A stretch of 64,000 nucleotides of DNA from CAVQCT01 sp964371785 (GCA_964371785.1 CAYJOL010000004.1:310001-374000); one strand, 5' to 3'; shown: positions 34,764 through 44,090, numbered from the stretch's first letter. Program-made: numbers and translations. The notes: a model not told the origin generated them from the sequence alone.

Positions 34764-36035
34764 ATGTCACGCGACTCAGATTATTCACGACTTCCGCAGC
34801 GATGCAACTTCTGTGGCAAGGCCTCGGGCCAGGTCCGGCGCCTGTTTTCCGGTCATGAAGCCTTCATCTGCGATGAGTGTATCGAACTCTGTCACGACCT
34901 GATACAGAACGCCCCCGACCTCGAGCAACCGGCCGAGATAAAGAACCTCCCCACACCGTCGGAAATCCGGCAGTTTCTCGACCAGTACGTAATCGGGCAG
35001 GACCACGCTAAAAAGACGGTGGCGGTGGCGGTGTACAATCACTACAAGCGGATTAACAGCCGCCTGGGTGTGCGTCTCGAAGGCGGCAAGGACGACGAAA
35101 CCGAACTGGAGAAATCCAACATCCTTCTGCTCGGTCCGACCGGTACCGGCAAAACCCTCATTGCCCGGTCGCTGGCCAAGTTCCTGAAGGTCCCGTTCAC
35201 GATCGCCGATGCCACGGTACTTACGGAAGCTGGGTATGTGGGCGAAGATGTCGAAAACATCCTCGTCCGCCTGTACCAGGCTTCGAACTTTAACCAGCAG
35301 AAAACTGAACGCGGGATTATCTATATTGACGAGATCGACAAGATATCACGCAAGGACGGAAATCCTTCGATTACCCGTGATGTTTCGGGAGAGGGTGTTC
35401 AACAGGGATTATTGAAGATCCTTGAAGGTACGGTTGCGAACATTCCACCCAAGGGCGGCCGGAAACATCCGGAGCAATCGTTCGTGCAGATCAATACCAG
35501 CAATATACTGTTTATATGCGGCGGGGCGTTCGACGGCCTCGAAAAGATCATCGCACGGCGAATCGGCAAAAAAACGGTCGGGTTCGAAGCTGAAAATACG
35601 TACGTCAGTCAGCATTCCGACGAAATATTCGAGTACACCCTGCCGATCGACCTGATTACCTACGGTCTGATTCCCGAACTCGTGGGTCGTCTCCCGGTGA
35701 CCGCGCCGCTGAAATCACTGGACGAAGCTGCTCTGCTAAGCATTCTGACTGAACCGCGCAATGCACTGGTCAAGCAGTATACAAAGCTATTCGACATGGA
35801 GGGTGTGCGGCTGAAATTCGACCCCGCAGCTTTGAAGGCGGCGGTAAAAGTTGCCCAGGAGTTGAAAACCGGCGCTCGGGCGCTTCGCTCTATCTTCGAG
35901 AAGGCGATGCTCGATGTTATGTACGAGATTCCGTCGATGCCGGAAGTTGTGGAAGTGGTTATTCACGACAAGGTGTTCACCGAGAATGCCCGCCCGCAAC
36001 TGGTCACCAGTGCCGAAGCCCGCAAGGCCGGTTGA
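34764..36035 (+). CDS. clpX: ClpX AAA+ unfoldase
   Basis: ATPase that unfolds tagged substrates for ClpP. The 423 residues show the N-terminal C4 zinc-binding domain (CNFCG, 14-17; CDEC, 36-39), Walker A GPTGTGKT (124-131), the GYVGEDVE pore loop, Walker B IIYIDEIDK, and the RKH-like and VGF ClpP-docking loop (RRIGKKTVGF, where IGF is more common). Sensor 2 is seen as KTGARALRSIFE. It is followed 22 bases later by a strong terminator closing the tig-clpP-clpX cluster. Confidence 0.97.
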   Translation: MSRDSDYSRLPQRCNFCGKASGQVRRLFSGHEAFICDECIELCHDLIQNAPDLEQPAEIKNLPTPSEIRQFLDQYVIGQDHAKKTVAVAVYNHYKRINSRLGVRLEGGKDDETELEKSNILLLGPTGTGKTLIARSLAKFLKVPFTIADATVLTEAGYVGEDVENILVRLYQASNFNQQKTERGIIYIDEIDKISRKDGNPSITRDVSGEGVQQGLLKILEGTVANIPPKGGRKHPEQSFVQINTSNILFICGGAFDGLEKIIARRIGKKTVGFEAENTYVSQHSDEIFEYTLPIDLITYGLIPELVGRLPVTAPLKSLDEAALLSILTEPRNALVKQYTKLFDMEGVRLKFDPAALKAAVKVAQELKTGARALRSIFEKAMLDVMYEIPSMPEVVEVVIHDKVFTENARPQLVTSAEARKAG

Positions 36036-36057
36036 TTCGGCATTCGTATATATTCGC

Positions 36058-36088
36058 AGCCAATCTCCACAAGAGATTGGCTTTTTTC
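36058..36088 (+). terminator. Rho-independent terminator after clpX
   Basis: AGCCAATCTC (36058-36067) pairs with GAGATTGGCT (36073-36082) over a five-base loop and is followed by a run of six T. It closes the tig-clpP-clpX unit. Confidence 0.93.
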
Positions 36089-36243
36089 TGCCCGGCAACA
36101 CGGACGGCACTGCCTGCAGCTCGCCGATTTCATGTGAACCCCGCTCAACGAACTGTCGTAAACCTATCGAGAATCCTGTTGACAGCACTGATGTTTCCGG
36201 AGTTACTTCACCACACCTTAAGATGAATTATCAAGGAGTCAAA

Positions 36244-36726
36244 ATGAATTCAGCAACGGATGTTCTCGCGGGGATTTTCCGCGTCAACAACGCTCTGATA
36301 GAACGGTCACTTGAAGGAATCGACGCCAAAGACCTGACCGTTCGTCCCGAGGGGCGCACCAACTCGTTTCAGTTTCTCCTCGGTCATATAACCACATACC
36401 GATACTCTGTGGCCCGGATGCTGGCCGGCGAGTTGACGTGTCCATTCGGTGATCTGTTTATTCGCGGCACACAACCTCTGGCAGCCTCCGAGTATCCCGA
36501 AGTCCGGGAGATCATACCTACATTCCGGGAGATTTCAGTCGAACTGCAAAATCGGCTCACTCTGGCTTCCGATGAACTGCTCGCCCAGGAGCTTCCCCGG
36601 AAATTCCCGAACGGGGAAAACACTGTTCTGGGCGGCGTGTCGTTTTACGCCCTCCACGACAGTTATCACGCAGGTCAGCTCGGGTATCTCAGGAAATTGC
36701 TCGGCTATGACCAGCTCGTCGGATAG
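36244..36726 (+). CDS. DinB-like four-helix protein
   Basis: A 160-residue protein of the DinB/YfiT superfamily, whose members are metal-binding four-helix bundles, some of them thiol-dependent S-transferases. The start at 36244 follows AAGGAG at 36232-36237; the longer open frame upstream overlaps clpX and the terminator and is rejected. Three metal-ligand histidines fit the family pattern: His in FLLGHITTYRY, and the H-x3-H pair in HDSYHAGQLGYLRK. The LERSLEGIDAKDLTVRP start is typical. Substrate unknown. Confidence 0.85.
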   Translation: MNSATDVLAGIFRVNNALIERSLEGIDAKDLTVRPEGRTNSFQFLLGHITTYRYSVARMLAGELTCPFGDLFIRGTQPLAASEYPEVREIIPTFREISVELQNRLTLASDELLAQELPRKFPNGENTVLGGVSFYALHDSYHAGQLGYLRKLLGYDQLVG

Positions 36727-36798
36727 TTCAGCAAATAAACAGTATTTGTACTGCCCGGCGCCAGAGGCTATATTGACCGAAAAATCTGGAGACAATTC

Positions 36799-37140
36799 AT
36801 GTCCGAACGGGTAGAAAAGTTCAAGGAAGACCGGGAGAGGCTCAATGAGTTGATTCTTTCCCGCGACAATATCAACATCAAGCGTTTCTTCGGCATTGAC
36901 TCCGCGGTCTATCGCGATGGCGCGCTTGACGCTAAGACAAAGGAGTTGCTCGGGTTGGTGGCTTCACTGGTACTCAGGTGTGATGACTGCATCAGCTATC
37001 ACGTGCTGCAGGCGCGGCAGTGCGGCGTGACGTACGAAGAATTCGACGAAGTCATGTCGATAGGCCTTGTAGTGGGTGGTTCAATTACGATACCTCACAT
37101 TCGACGAGCGTACAGATTATGGGAAGATGCACAGCAGTAG
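36799..37140 (+). CDS. Carboxymuconolactone decarboxylase / AhpD-like protein
   Basis: A 113-residue alpha-helical protein of the CMD/AhpD superfamily. The signature ALDAKTKELLGLVASLVLRC then DDCISYHVLQARQCGVTYEE includes CxxC followed by His three residues later (RCDDCISYH), as in thiol peroxidase-type AhpD proteins, suggesting a redox rather than decarboxylase activity. It begins 72 bases after the DinB-like gene, and its end overlaps the next gene by 22 bases. Confidence 0.88.
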   Translation: MSERVEKFKEDRERLNELILSRDNINIKRFFGIDSAVYRDGALDAKTKELLGLVASLVLRCDDCISYHVLQARQCGVTYEEFDEVMSIGLVVGGSITIPHIRRAYRLWEDAQQ

Positions 37141-38015
37141 TCTTATCGATTCTACTTATATTTAGTATTGTGGCGGCGCCGCTAAGGGCCGAGCATTCGC
37201 CGGAATTCGACTCCCTGCTCGCCTGGTACAAGACGCACTACGATTTCACAAAGCCGGATGACACGGTTTATACTTTTGACGGAGAATACCAGGCTCCCGA
37301 AGGCTTCCACGCCCCGGACTCAGCAGGGCTTTCGGAATTTGCCGCATGGATCCAGAATTTCCCCATCTGGCACCGATGGAAATCGGTTGGGAAATGGGAC
37401 GGTGGCAAAATGTACGAATTCAGCGAAATCAGCCGGGTCGTGCATATACCCTGGACCGGGCCGACTTTTAGAGACCGGGCAATTCCCATTCGGCTTATCG
37501 GCGAATACCTGTGGTATAGAAATCGTCAACTCGACATGGCTGTCGTTCCACCTTCCGGCGTGGAACTCACCTACCCGGTCTGGCTCAGCGGGAAACCGTC
37601 ATACAACGCCCGAATGGAACTCATCATCAAACCGGGGACAAAACGAGACTCAAGCGATACCGAGTATTACCAGTTTCTGACGTTCGCGATGGCAAACGTT
37701 ACCTACAAGAGTCTGGCCAGGAATTGTGATTCAATCGCGCCTGGAGATATCATGCCGGGCGATCTATTTATAACCTATGACAGCACGGGTAAGTCCGGCC
37801 AGGTCTACGTTATCATGCATGTAGTGCAAAACGACCTGGGGGACAAACGGTTCATTGTGGCTACCGGCGGTACCGAAGCTTGTGACTTTTATATTCCCAG
37901 GGTGAATCCCGACCGCGAAAATCCATGGATAACCCGGGAAGATATTGCGGCGCTGAATTCCGGATACCCCAACGCCGGTTTTTATCGCCTGCACCTCGCG
38001 GAAACTCTCAGATAA
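37119..38015 (+). CDS. Exported DUF4846-like protein
   Basis: 298 residues from the ATG at 37119, with signal peptide (VVLSILLIFSIVAAPLRA-E). The arrangement VHIPWTG, IRLIGEYLWYRNRQLDMAV, then DIMPGDLFITYD, GQVYVIMHVVQN, FIVATGGTEACDFYIPRVNP, and PWITREDI resembles the DUF4846 family of secreted proteins, in which a GD-x-F strand and a GHA-like strand recur. The usual GH of that strand is GQ here. The activity of the family is unknown. It overlaps the AhpD-like gene, so is translated from the same message. Confidence 0.65.
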   Translation: MGRCTAVVLSILLIFSIVAAPLRAEHSPEFDSLLAWYKTHYDFTKPDDTVYTFDGEYQAPEGFHAPDSAGLSEFAAWIQNFPIWHRWKSVGKWDGGKMYEFSEISRVVHIPWTGPTFRDRAIPIRLIGEYLWYRNRQLDMAVVPPSGVELTYPVWLSGKPSYNARMELIIKPGTKRDSSDTEYYQFLTFAMANVTYKSLARNCDSIAPGDIMPGDLFITYDSTGKSGQVYVIMHVVQNDLGDKRFIVATGGTEACDFYIPRVNPDRENPWITREDIAALNSGYPNAGFYRLHLAETLR

Positions 38016-38140
38016 AGAGCTTGTCAATCAGTTTGAATTATCCTACGTTTTTGCTCAAACTGCTGTACCGCCGGAGCCCAGCCAGAGACGCTGGGATGGG
38101 TTGCGAAACTTTGAAAAGGTGTGGCGGGTGACGAGGTCGG

Positions 38141-38866
38141 GTGAACGTGGAATATCGCCTATTACATGAATGGCCGCAGACAAAACACGAAGCCAGAACT
38201 ATATTGGACAGCCTGGCCGGACTCGTGAGTATCACACCATTCTTGCGCGAACCCAAAACGATTGCGGCGGTCGACACCGCCTACGGCACAAATGCCGAAG
38301 TCGCGTACGTGTCGGCCGTTCTTGTTTCTTTCCCGGAACTCCAGGAGATGGAGCGCGCCTTTCACTTCGAGAAAGTTCGTTTCCCATACATCCCCGGATT
38401 CTTCTACTTCCGTGAAGGCGAAACGATCATCAAAGCACTGGCTAAGCTGGAAAATGAACCGGACGTGATAATCGTCCACGGCCACGGTATCGCGCATCCG
38501 GATCGTTGCGGCATAGCCAGCCTGATCGGTCTGGCCTTTGACAAACCGACTATCGGATGCTCTCGAAAACTGCTGGTCGGCCAACATCATACTGTCCCAC
38601 CCGGCAAAGGGAATCACCAGCCGATCACGGTTAGTTCACACGAGGTCGGCCTCGCCTATCGGACAAAAGATGGCGTCAAACCAATTTTCATCTCGCCCGG
38701 TCACAAGTGCGACCTTCGGCAGGCCCAGGATATCATTGTAAGGAGTCTGCGCGGATTCAGACAGCCGGAACCGCTGCGTCTGGCCCATCTTTACGCCAAT
38801 AAGTTCAGGCGTCATGCCGAGCGAAAGGATTCCGTTTCCTCAGGTTCGATCACTGAAACCATTTAG
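38141..38866 (+). CDS. nfi: Endonuclease V homologue with a catalytic Asp replaced by His
   Basis: A 241-residue member of the endonuclease V family, which nicks DNA next to deoxyinosine. Matching landmarks are the first metal Asp (IAAVDTAYG), the strand-separating PYIPG wedge with the FREGE glutamate, GIAHPDRCG, the lysine segment CSRKLLVG and SPGHKCDL. The key deviation is VHGHG at residues 112-116, where the family has VDGHG/VDGQG: the second metal Asp (D110 in the Thermotoga enzyme) is His113, codon CAC at 38477-38479. Activity may be lost or altered. The start is GTG at 38141; GTG at 38147 is an alternative. A perfect hairpin-like pair CCCAGC/GCTGGG lies in the 125-base gap upstream. Confidence 0.88.
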   Translation: MNVEYRLLHEWPQTKHEARTILDSLAGLVSITPFLREPKTIAAVDTAYGTNAEVAYVSAVLVSFPELQEMERAFHFEKVRFPYIPGFFYFREGETIIKALAKLENEPDVIIVHGHGIAHPDRCGIASLIGLAFDKPTIGCSRKLLVGQHHTVPPGKGNHQPITVSSHEVGLAYRTKDGVKPIFISPGHKCDLRQAQDIIVRSLRGFRQPEPLRLAHLYANKFRRHAERKDSVSSGSITETI

Positions 38867-38890
38867 AAATCAGGATGTTCTACAATCACG

Positions 38891-40090
38891 ATGAGCATAC
38901 AAGCTGATTTGCGGTCCGACATTCTGGCTCGTGTCAAAAAGAGTCTCCCCCGCCAGATCGAGTGGCGGCGACGTTTCCACATGTATCCCGAGCTCTCCGA
39001 CGAGGAATACGAAACAACGGCTTTTATTAAGACTCAGCTGGCCAAAATCGGAATCAAAATCCTTCCGGTTAAATTAAAGACGGGTATCCTGGCCGAAGTT
39101 CGTGGTGATAAGACGGGAACGGTCGTCGCCGTAAGAACAGATATCGATGCTCTGCCAATCCAGGAGCAGACAAACCTTCCCTTCAAATCAAAGATCCCCG
39201 GGCGTATGCATGCGTGCGGCCACGATATGCACATGGCGACGGTGCTGGGCACCGCCGCGGTGTTGAATGAAATGAAAAGCAATCTGCATGGGACAGTTAG
39301 ATTCATCTTTCAGCCTTCCGAAGAAATGCCGCCGGGTGGGGCGCGACCGATGATCGCTGCCGGAGCGCTTAAGGATGTGTCGATGATATTTGGTCTCCAT
39401 GTAGATCCGCGGCTGGCCACCGGCAAGATTGGTCTTCGCAATGGCCCGACTATGGCCTCGGTGACTGATTTTGACCTGATTATCCACGGCAAGAGCGGAC
39501 ATGCGGCGCGTCCACATCAGACTGTCGATGCAATCACAACAGCCGCGGAGGTGGTTGAATCGATCCAGAAAATCATTTCCCGGGAAATAGATCCGATCCA
39601 ACCGGTGGCAATTACCTTCGGCAAAATAAGCGGCGGTGTAGCCCGTAATGTTATTTGCGACCGGGTCGAACTGACCGGTACGGCTCGCGCGCTCGCCCCC
39701 GAAGCCGCAAAGGCGCTCCCCAGATTGATTAAGAGAACAGCAGAATCGGTGTGCCGGGCCCGCGGAGCCAGACTGGAGATACGACTTATAGCCGACTACC
39801 CGGTATTAGTGAACCATCCGGAAGCGAACGCCATCTATCAACGAAACTGCGAATTGCTGTTCGGCAAAAATAGTGTCACTGACACTCCCATGGGACTCGG
39901 CGGTGAGGATTTTGCCTGCTATCTGGACAAAGTGAAAGGCGCCATGTTCCGCCTTGGCACGATGAACAAGAAGATCCAGGCGGATAAACCCTGGCATTCA
40001 CCGGACTTCATCGCGGACGAAAACGGCCTGTACTATGGTACCGCCGTGTTAGTCGCATCCGTCATCGATTATCTCAAAGGCAAGAAATAA
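38891..40090 (+). CDS. M20 family amidohydrolase / carboxypeptidase
   Basis: A 399-residue zinc metallopeptidase-fold hydrolase of the M20D type (hippurate hydrolase, N-acyl amino acid amidohydrolase, IAA-amino acid hydrolase relatives). Motifs include RTDIDALPIQE, HACGHDMHMA (metal Cys/His), FQPSEEMPPGGA (catalytic Glu pair), GLHVDP and GLGGEDFACYL. The dimerisation domain lies about 185-295. No signal peptide is visible, so it is probably cytoplasmic. It starts 24 bases after the endonuclease V gene and its stop shares a base with the next start (TAATG). Substrate cannot be read from sequence. Confidence 0.9.
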   Translation: MSIQADLRSDILARVKKSLPRQIEWRRRFHMYPELSDEEYETTAFIKTQLAKIGIKILPVKLKTGILAEVRGDKTGTVVAVRTDIDALPIQEQTNLPFKSKIPGRMHACGHDMHMATVLGTAAVLNEMKSNLHGTVRFIFQPSEEMPPGGARPMIAAGALKDVSMIFGLHVDPRLATGKIGLRNGPTMASVTDFDLIIHGKSGHAARPHQTVDAITTAAEVVESIQKIISREIDPIQPVAITFGKISGGVARNVICDRVELTGTARALAPEAAKALPRLIKRTAESVCRARGARLEIRLIADYPVLVNHPEANAIYQRNCELLFGKNSVTDTPMGLGGEDFACYLDKVKGAMFRLGTMNKKIQADKPWHSPDFIADENGLYYGTAVLVASVIDYLKGKK

Positions 40091-41559
40091 TGAAAGCAGC
40101 GTTGCTGTGTATCGGACTCGCGCTTGTCACCCTCGGAACTTCCACGCAAGCCGTTACCATTGGAGCTCAAACGCTCACTTACGCGGATTTCAACAGCATT
40201 CAGGATATCACCACTTCTATCTCTCACGTGTACTTCGCCACTACCGAGGGAATCATACGGTACAACAAGGATTCACAGACCTGGGAAGAGCCGATGACAG
40301 GCAGCACGGGTCTCGATAATCAAGACATCCGGCGGGTTTGGGTGAATACGTTCGATGACAAATTGTACGCGCAGACCGGCATGGGACAGTTCGAATACGA
40401 CAACGTATTTGACCGATGGCTATCGGTGACCGATATCCCTCAGCTTGAAAACAACTATGTGCACATTCAGCCGCCTGCGGTCATGTACGCACCGGCTCAG
40501 TACAATTATATCAACAACGGCACGCTGGTTGATCCGCTCGGCCGAAGTTTTCAGATTTCGGACATAATTGATGACCGGGCCGGTAACCTCTGGCTCGGCA
40601 CCTGGGGACTAGGCGCTGCAGTCGCCGGCAGTGCCTCTGACATGATCGACCTGCTCCCGTTCGGACTCCTCCAGAACCGCGTGAACGCCGTTTACAATGA
40701 CAGCGGTAGCCTGTGGGTCTCGGGAGCCGCCCTGAACAACATCCGCACCGGCATATCGATATTCAATCCTGATGACAACAACTTCAGCTATATCGAATCC
40801 GGTCTCTCCCCTGATTTCCCCGCCTCTGATGTCAATTGCATATTCGGCCAGGGCCAGTCGATCTTCGTAGGGACCACTCAAGGACTGCTGGAGTTCGACC
40901 GCAAGTCAATGCAGATGACTGCAACTCTGCACGAACGCGATGGGCTACCCGATGAAAACGTGCTGGCAGTAAGGGCAGTCGGCGATTCGCTTTTTGTGGG
41001 CACGGCCTCGGGTATGATGATGTATACGCACGCGACCGACTCCGCACACTTGATCCGACCCAGACTTTTTACCAATACCGCGATCTATGATTTCGAAGTC
41101 ACGGACAGTTCCCTCTGGATTGCCTCGGAGAGCGGCGCCTATCAATTGCATTTCGGCTCCGGGCGCCTCCAGCGCTTTCAGGATCCCGACGGTGTTGTCT
41201 TTGGGCGGGTAACTTCAATCCGTCGCTGGGGTAACAATATCTGGTTCGCGGCCGACGACGGTGTGCTGCGGCTCAACCTGAATAATGGAGACACTCAACC
41301 TTTTACGAGCGCCGTATCCGGACTTCAATACCGGGTTCTGGCAGTAAATGATCGAATTGCCGCTGTTTCTACAACCAACGGCCTGACTATATATTTTCTC
41401 AAAGATATCGCGCACCCCAATCAACGGGAGTTCACGATCGCCGACGGATTGCCGTCGAGCCGGATTTACAGCCTCTTGATGGATGGCGATTACATTTGGA
41501 TCGGCAGTGACCGGGGACTGACACGCTTTTTCTGGAATGACCCCAACCGGGTTGACTGA
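40090..41559 (+). CDS. Exported beta-propeller protein
   Basis: A 489-residue secreted or lipid-free periplasmic protein. The signal peptide (ALLCIGLALVTLGTSTQA) precedes about seven repeats of two-component-regulator-propeller/Kelch-like type: FATTEGIIRYN, RAGNLWLGTWGLGAAV, IFVGTTQGLLEFD, LFVGTASGMMMYT, LWIASESGAYQLH, IWFAADDGVLRLN, IWIGSDRGLTRFF. Such propellers act as protein- or sugar-binding platforms. It carries no kinase domain, unlike hybrid regulators with the same repeats. The start overlaps the stop of the M20 gene, so the two are coupled. Confidence 0.88.
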   Translation: MKAALLCIGLALVTLGTSTQAVTIGAQTLTYADFNSIQDITTSISHVYFATTEGIIRYNKDSQTWEEPMTGSTGLDNQDIRRVWVNTFDDKLYAQTGMGQFEYDNVFDRWLSVTDIPQLENNYVHIQPPAVMYAPAQYNYINNGTLVDPLGRSFQISDIIDDRAGNLWLGTWGLGAAVAGSASDMIDLLPFGLLQNRVNAVYNDSGSLWVSGAALNNIRTGISIFNPDDNNFSYIESGLSPDFPASDVNCIFGQGQSIFVGTTQGLLEFDRKSMQMTATLHERDGLPDENVLAVRAVGDSLFVGTASGMMMYTHATDSAHLIRPRLFTNTAIYDFEVTDSSLWIASESGAYQLHFGSGRLQRFQDPDGVVFGRVTSIRRWGNNIWFAADDGVLRLNLNNGDTQPFTSAVSGLQYRVLAVNDRIAAVSTTNGLTIYFLKDIAHPNQREFTIADGLPSSRIYSLLMDGDYIWIGSDRGLTRFFWNDPNRVD

Positions 41560-41668
41560 CCGTTTGGATATTCAGGCCCTGTTTAAACGTTGCCAGCCGG
41601 TAGCCGACATATTACCATGTCATCGATGAATGACTCGTATAAGTGACGGATTTCACGCGACAAAACCT

Positions 41669-42586
41669 ATGGTCAAGATATTCGAACATCTCTGGATAAA
41701 AATCATAGCTCTGCTGCTTGGGTTACTGCTGTGGTTCCATGTGGCCACCGAGAAGGTGTACAATTATCAGCTTCGCCTGCCGCTTCGCGAGGTCGTGCTC
41801 GACAATGAACTGACTCTTGCCCAGGCCCCCCCGGAATCGCTGATGATTGTCGTATCCGCGACCGGAAAACAGCTGATGCGTCAGAAATGGCGCGACCGGG
41901 GCGTCAAAGTGGTTGCCAACCAGTTCGGCACGGGCCGACACCAGCTCCAGCTATCCGCAGGCAACACCTTCCTGACATCGCCGGCCAGGGATATCAGCCT
42001 TGAGGATATTATTGCGCCCAAAACGATCACGCTGACAATTGACCGACTGTCTGAATCTGTTGTCAAGGTACAGCCCGACTTGATAACCGAGCCGGAAAAA
42101 GGCTACGCTGTCAGTCGTATCTCCACCCCGGAACCATCGGAAGTTACACTTAGCGGACCGCAGTCGCTTGTGCGCCGGATTTCAGAAATCAACACCGAGC
42201 AGAAAGAAATCACCGGGCTTCGCAATGACCTTACACTGACTTTGGCCCTGGCCAACCCGGATATATTCGGCGCAGCTGTTGAGCCCGATTCGGTATCGGT
42301 AACAATCGAGGTTGTGGCGGTAAAGACCCGTGTCTTTGAGAACATTCCGGTAATCATCTATAACTCGCCGTCAGGCAAAAAAGTCTCCTCTACACCTCCT
42401 GTTGTGTCAGTCGAACTGACCGGGCCGCCGGCTGATATTGACCTGCTCAACCGCAATGCTATCATTGCGTCTGTTGACTATGATCACCTGACACCGGAAA
42501 AAAGGACGGCTCTGAAAATCGATTGCCCTTCCAAATTCACGGTGCAGAAATCATCAGCCGATTCGGTCACCATCAGCGTACAATAG
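41669..42586 (+). CDS. YbbR-domain membrane protein (CdaR-like)
   Basis: 305 residues from the ATG at 41669 (an in-frame ATG at 41630 gives a 13-residue extension). One N-terminal membrane helix (IKIIALLLGLLLWFHVAT) is preceded by the family start MVKIFEHLWIK. Three or four YbbR repeats follow, each about 80 residues with the pattern VTLSGPQSLVRRI and VSVELTGPPADIDLLN. In Firmicutes YbbR proteins (CdaR) regulate the diadenylate cyclase CdaA next door; here no cdaA gene is adjacent. The tsaD gene begins three bases after its stop. Confidence 0.85.
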   Translation: MVKIFEHLWIKIIALLLGLLLWFHVATEKVYNYQLRLPLREVVLDNELTLAQAPPESLMIVVSATGKQLMRQKWRDRGVKVVANQFGTGRHQLQLSAGNTFLTSPARDISLEDIIAPKTITLTIDRLSESVVKVQPDLITEPEKGYAVSRISTPEPSEVTLSGPQSLVRRISEINTEQKEITGLRNDLTLTLALANPDIFGAAVEPDSVSVTIEVVAVKTRVFENIPVIIYNSPSGKKVSSTPPVVSVELTGPPADIDLLNRNAIIASVDYDHLTPEKRTALKIDCPSKFTVQKSSADSVTISVQ

Positions 42587-42588
42587 GC

Positions 42589-43587
42589 ATGCTTACTCTC
42601 GGGATAGAAACATCATGCGACGAGACCTCGGCGGCGGTCATTCGCGACGGTCACGAAATACTCTCAAACATCATATTGTCGCAGGCCACGCACAGCAAGT
42701 TTGGCGGAGTGGTCCCCGAAGTTGCCAGCCGCGCCCACCTGAAAACGATTGTACCGATATATAGACAGGCGATGGAGACGGCCGGTGTCACGCTTGATGA
42801 AATAGACCTGATTGCCGCTACCATGGGTCCCGGACTGGTTGGTGCGTTGCTGGTCGGCTTGACTTTCGCCAAAGGACTTGCCTATGCCCGCTCCAAGCCG
42901 TTCCTGGCGGTGAACCATATCGAGGGGCACCTCAGTGCCAATCTGCTGGAGCACCCCGACCTTGAATCGCACCATCTGAGTCTTATCGTGTCAGGCGGGC
43001 ACTCTCTTCTGGTCGAGGTAAAAGAGTTTGGCGAATACGAGATTCTGGGGCGAACGAAAGATGATGCGGTGGGCGAGGCTTTCGACAAGGTGGCGAAAGT
43101 GATGGGCCTGGGATATCCGGGCGGGGCCAGTTTGGACCGTCTCGCGCAACAGGGTAATCCGAAGTATCATCGCTTCCCTCGACCGCTTCTCAAAGATGAC
43201 AGCTATCTGTTTTCCTACTCGGGTCTCAAGACCGCGGTAGCCCTCTTTATTGAAAGTCTTCCTCCGGCGCAGTATGAGGAACACAAGGCTGACATTGCCG
43301 CATCGTTTCAGGAGGCCGCGGTCGAAATTCTGGTGGAGAAGACGATGCGGGCGGCCCGTGAACGACGTATCCGCGATATAGCTCTGGCCGGCGGCGTGGC
43401 CGCCAACAGCCGGCTGCGTTCCATGTTCACGGAGCGGCTCCACGCCAATCACCGTCTGTTCTGGCCACGGATCGAGCTGTGCACGGACAATGCCGCCATG
43501 ATAGCGGCGGCTGGATATTACCGATTTCAAAAGGACGGCGCCGGTGAGTTGATCGCTAACGCCGTGCCGTATCTTAAGCTGACGTAG
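42589..43587 (+). CDS. tsaD: tRNA N6-threonylcarbamoyladenosine transferase TsaD
   Basis: Universal enzyme that places the threonylcarbamoyl group on A37 of ANN-decoding tRNAs. The 332 residues start at MLTLGIETSCDETSAAV. The iron/zinc-binding HxxxH (His110, His114 in NHIEGHL), SGGHSLL, GEAFDKVAKVMGLGYPGG, LAGGVAANSRLR and CTDNAAMIA are all present. The frame runs back to 42523 within the ybbR gene, which I do not accept as the start. It is followed by a bidirectional terminator. Confidence 0.97.
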   Translation: MLTLGIETSCDETSAAVIRDGHEILSNIILSQATHSKFGGVVPEVASRAHLKTIVPIYRQAMETAGVTLDEIDLIAATMGPGLVGALLVGLTFAKGLAYARSKPFLAVNHIEGHLSANLLEHPDLESHHLSLIVSGGHSLLVEVKEFGEYEILGRTKDDAVGEAFDKVAKVMGLGYPGGASLDRLAQQGNPKYHRFPRPLLKDDSYLFSYSGLKTAVALFIESLPPAQYEEHKADIAASFQEAAVEILVEKTMRAARERRIRDIALAGGVAANSRLRSMFTERLHANHRLFWPRIELCTDNAAMIAAAGYYRFQKDGAGELIANAVPYLKLT

Positions 43588-43613
43588 ATTCTTGCTTCCG
43601 CCAATTCAATGCC

Positions 43614-43653
43614 AAAAAAAGAGCGGGTGATGTATACTCACCCGCTTTGCTTT
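43614..43653. terminator. Bidirectional terminator between convergent units
   Basis: AGCGGGTGA (43622-43630) pairs with TCACCCGCT (43638-43646), with a run of A before and T-rich sequence after, so it can end both tsaD and the minus-strand four-gene operon. Confidence 0.85.
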
Positions 43654-43678
43654 GCAGTCTCGAATTTGTCTTTTCAGA

Positions 43679-43867
43679 TCATCCGTAGACTTCGGCGTTA
43701 TTGCACTTGCAGACGCCTACATTCAGGGCACGGAACTTCCAGGCACCTTTTTCACCTTTGGTGGCCTTGACGTGCTTGATGAACTGGATGGTTTCGTGGC
43801 AAACCGGACAGGTCATCGAATGAGCCTTCTTACTCGATTTATCCGCGAAACTTTGTTTCTTAGCCAT
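43679..43867 (-). CDS. Small CxxC zinc-ribbon-like protein
   Basis: A 62-residue basic protein. It has TCPVC near residue 20 and a C-terminal CKCNN, a four-cysteine set compatible with one zinc ion. The rest is Lys-rich (KKQSFADKSSKKAH, KATKGEKGAW), which suggests RNA or acidic-protein contact. It is the last gene of a run of four overlapping minus-strand genes and overlaps the preceding one by eight bases. No named family is recognised. Confidence 0.75.
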   Translation of the reverse strand: MAKKQSFADKSSKKAHSMTCPVCHETIQFIKHVKATKGEKGAWKFRALNVGVCKCNNAEVYG

Positions 43868-44090
43868 TTGTAAAAACCTCCTCGATTTCTAAACTATCTT
43901 CCTGTCGGCGCCGTGCCAATTCCTGCTTTACCGCCAGCATGAGAAAGGTCGACTCGGAGTACAGGCGAAACTCCTTGTCATGCTCAAAAAACGGGGCAGC
44001 TTTCTTAAAGTGCTCGGACGCCGAGGAGTAATCCTTCCGTTTCAACGCCAACAACGCGGCATAGTAATCTCTTTCACCGCTATTGAGCAT
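43860..44090 (-). CDS. Small helical (TPR-like) protein
   Basis: A 76-residue soluble protein with the helix-turn-helix pattern of a single tetratricopeptide repeat (YYAALLALKRKDYSSASEHFKKAAPFF) and a capping helix (STFLMLAVKQELARR). It overlaps the upstream gene by 11 bases and the downstream gene by eight. It probably binds one of the other products of this operon; that is inference. Confidence 0.72.
   Translation of the reverse strand: MLNSGERDYYAALLALKRKDYSSASEHFKKAAPFFEHDKEFRLYSESTFLMLAVKQELARRRQEDSLEIEEVFTNG

Noticed and set aside
35914..36243. Longer N-terminus for the DinB-like gene
   Set aside because: It would overlap clpX and translate through a strong terminator; the internal ATG at 36244 has AAGGAG and a family-like start.
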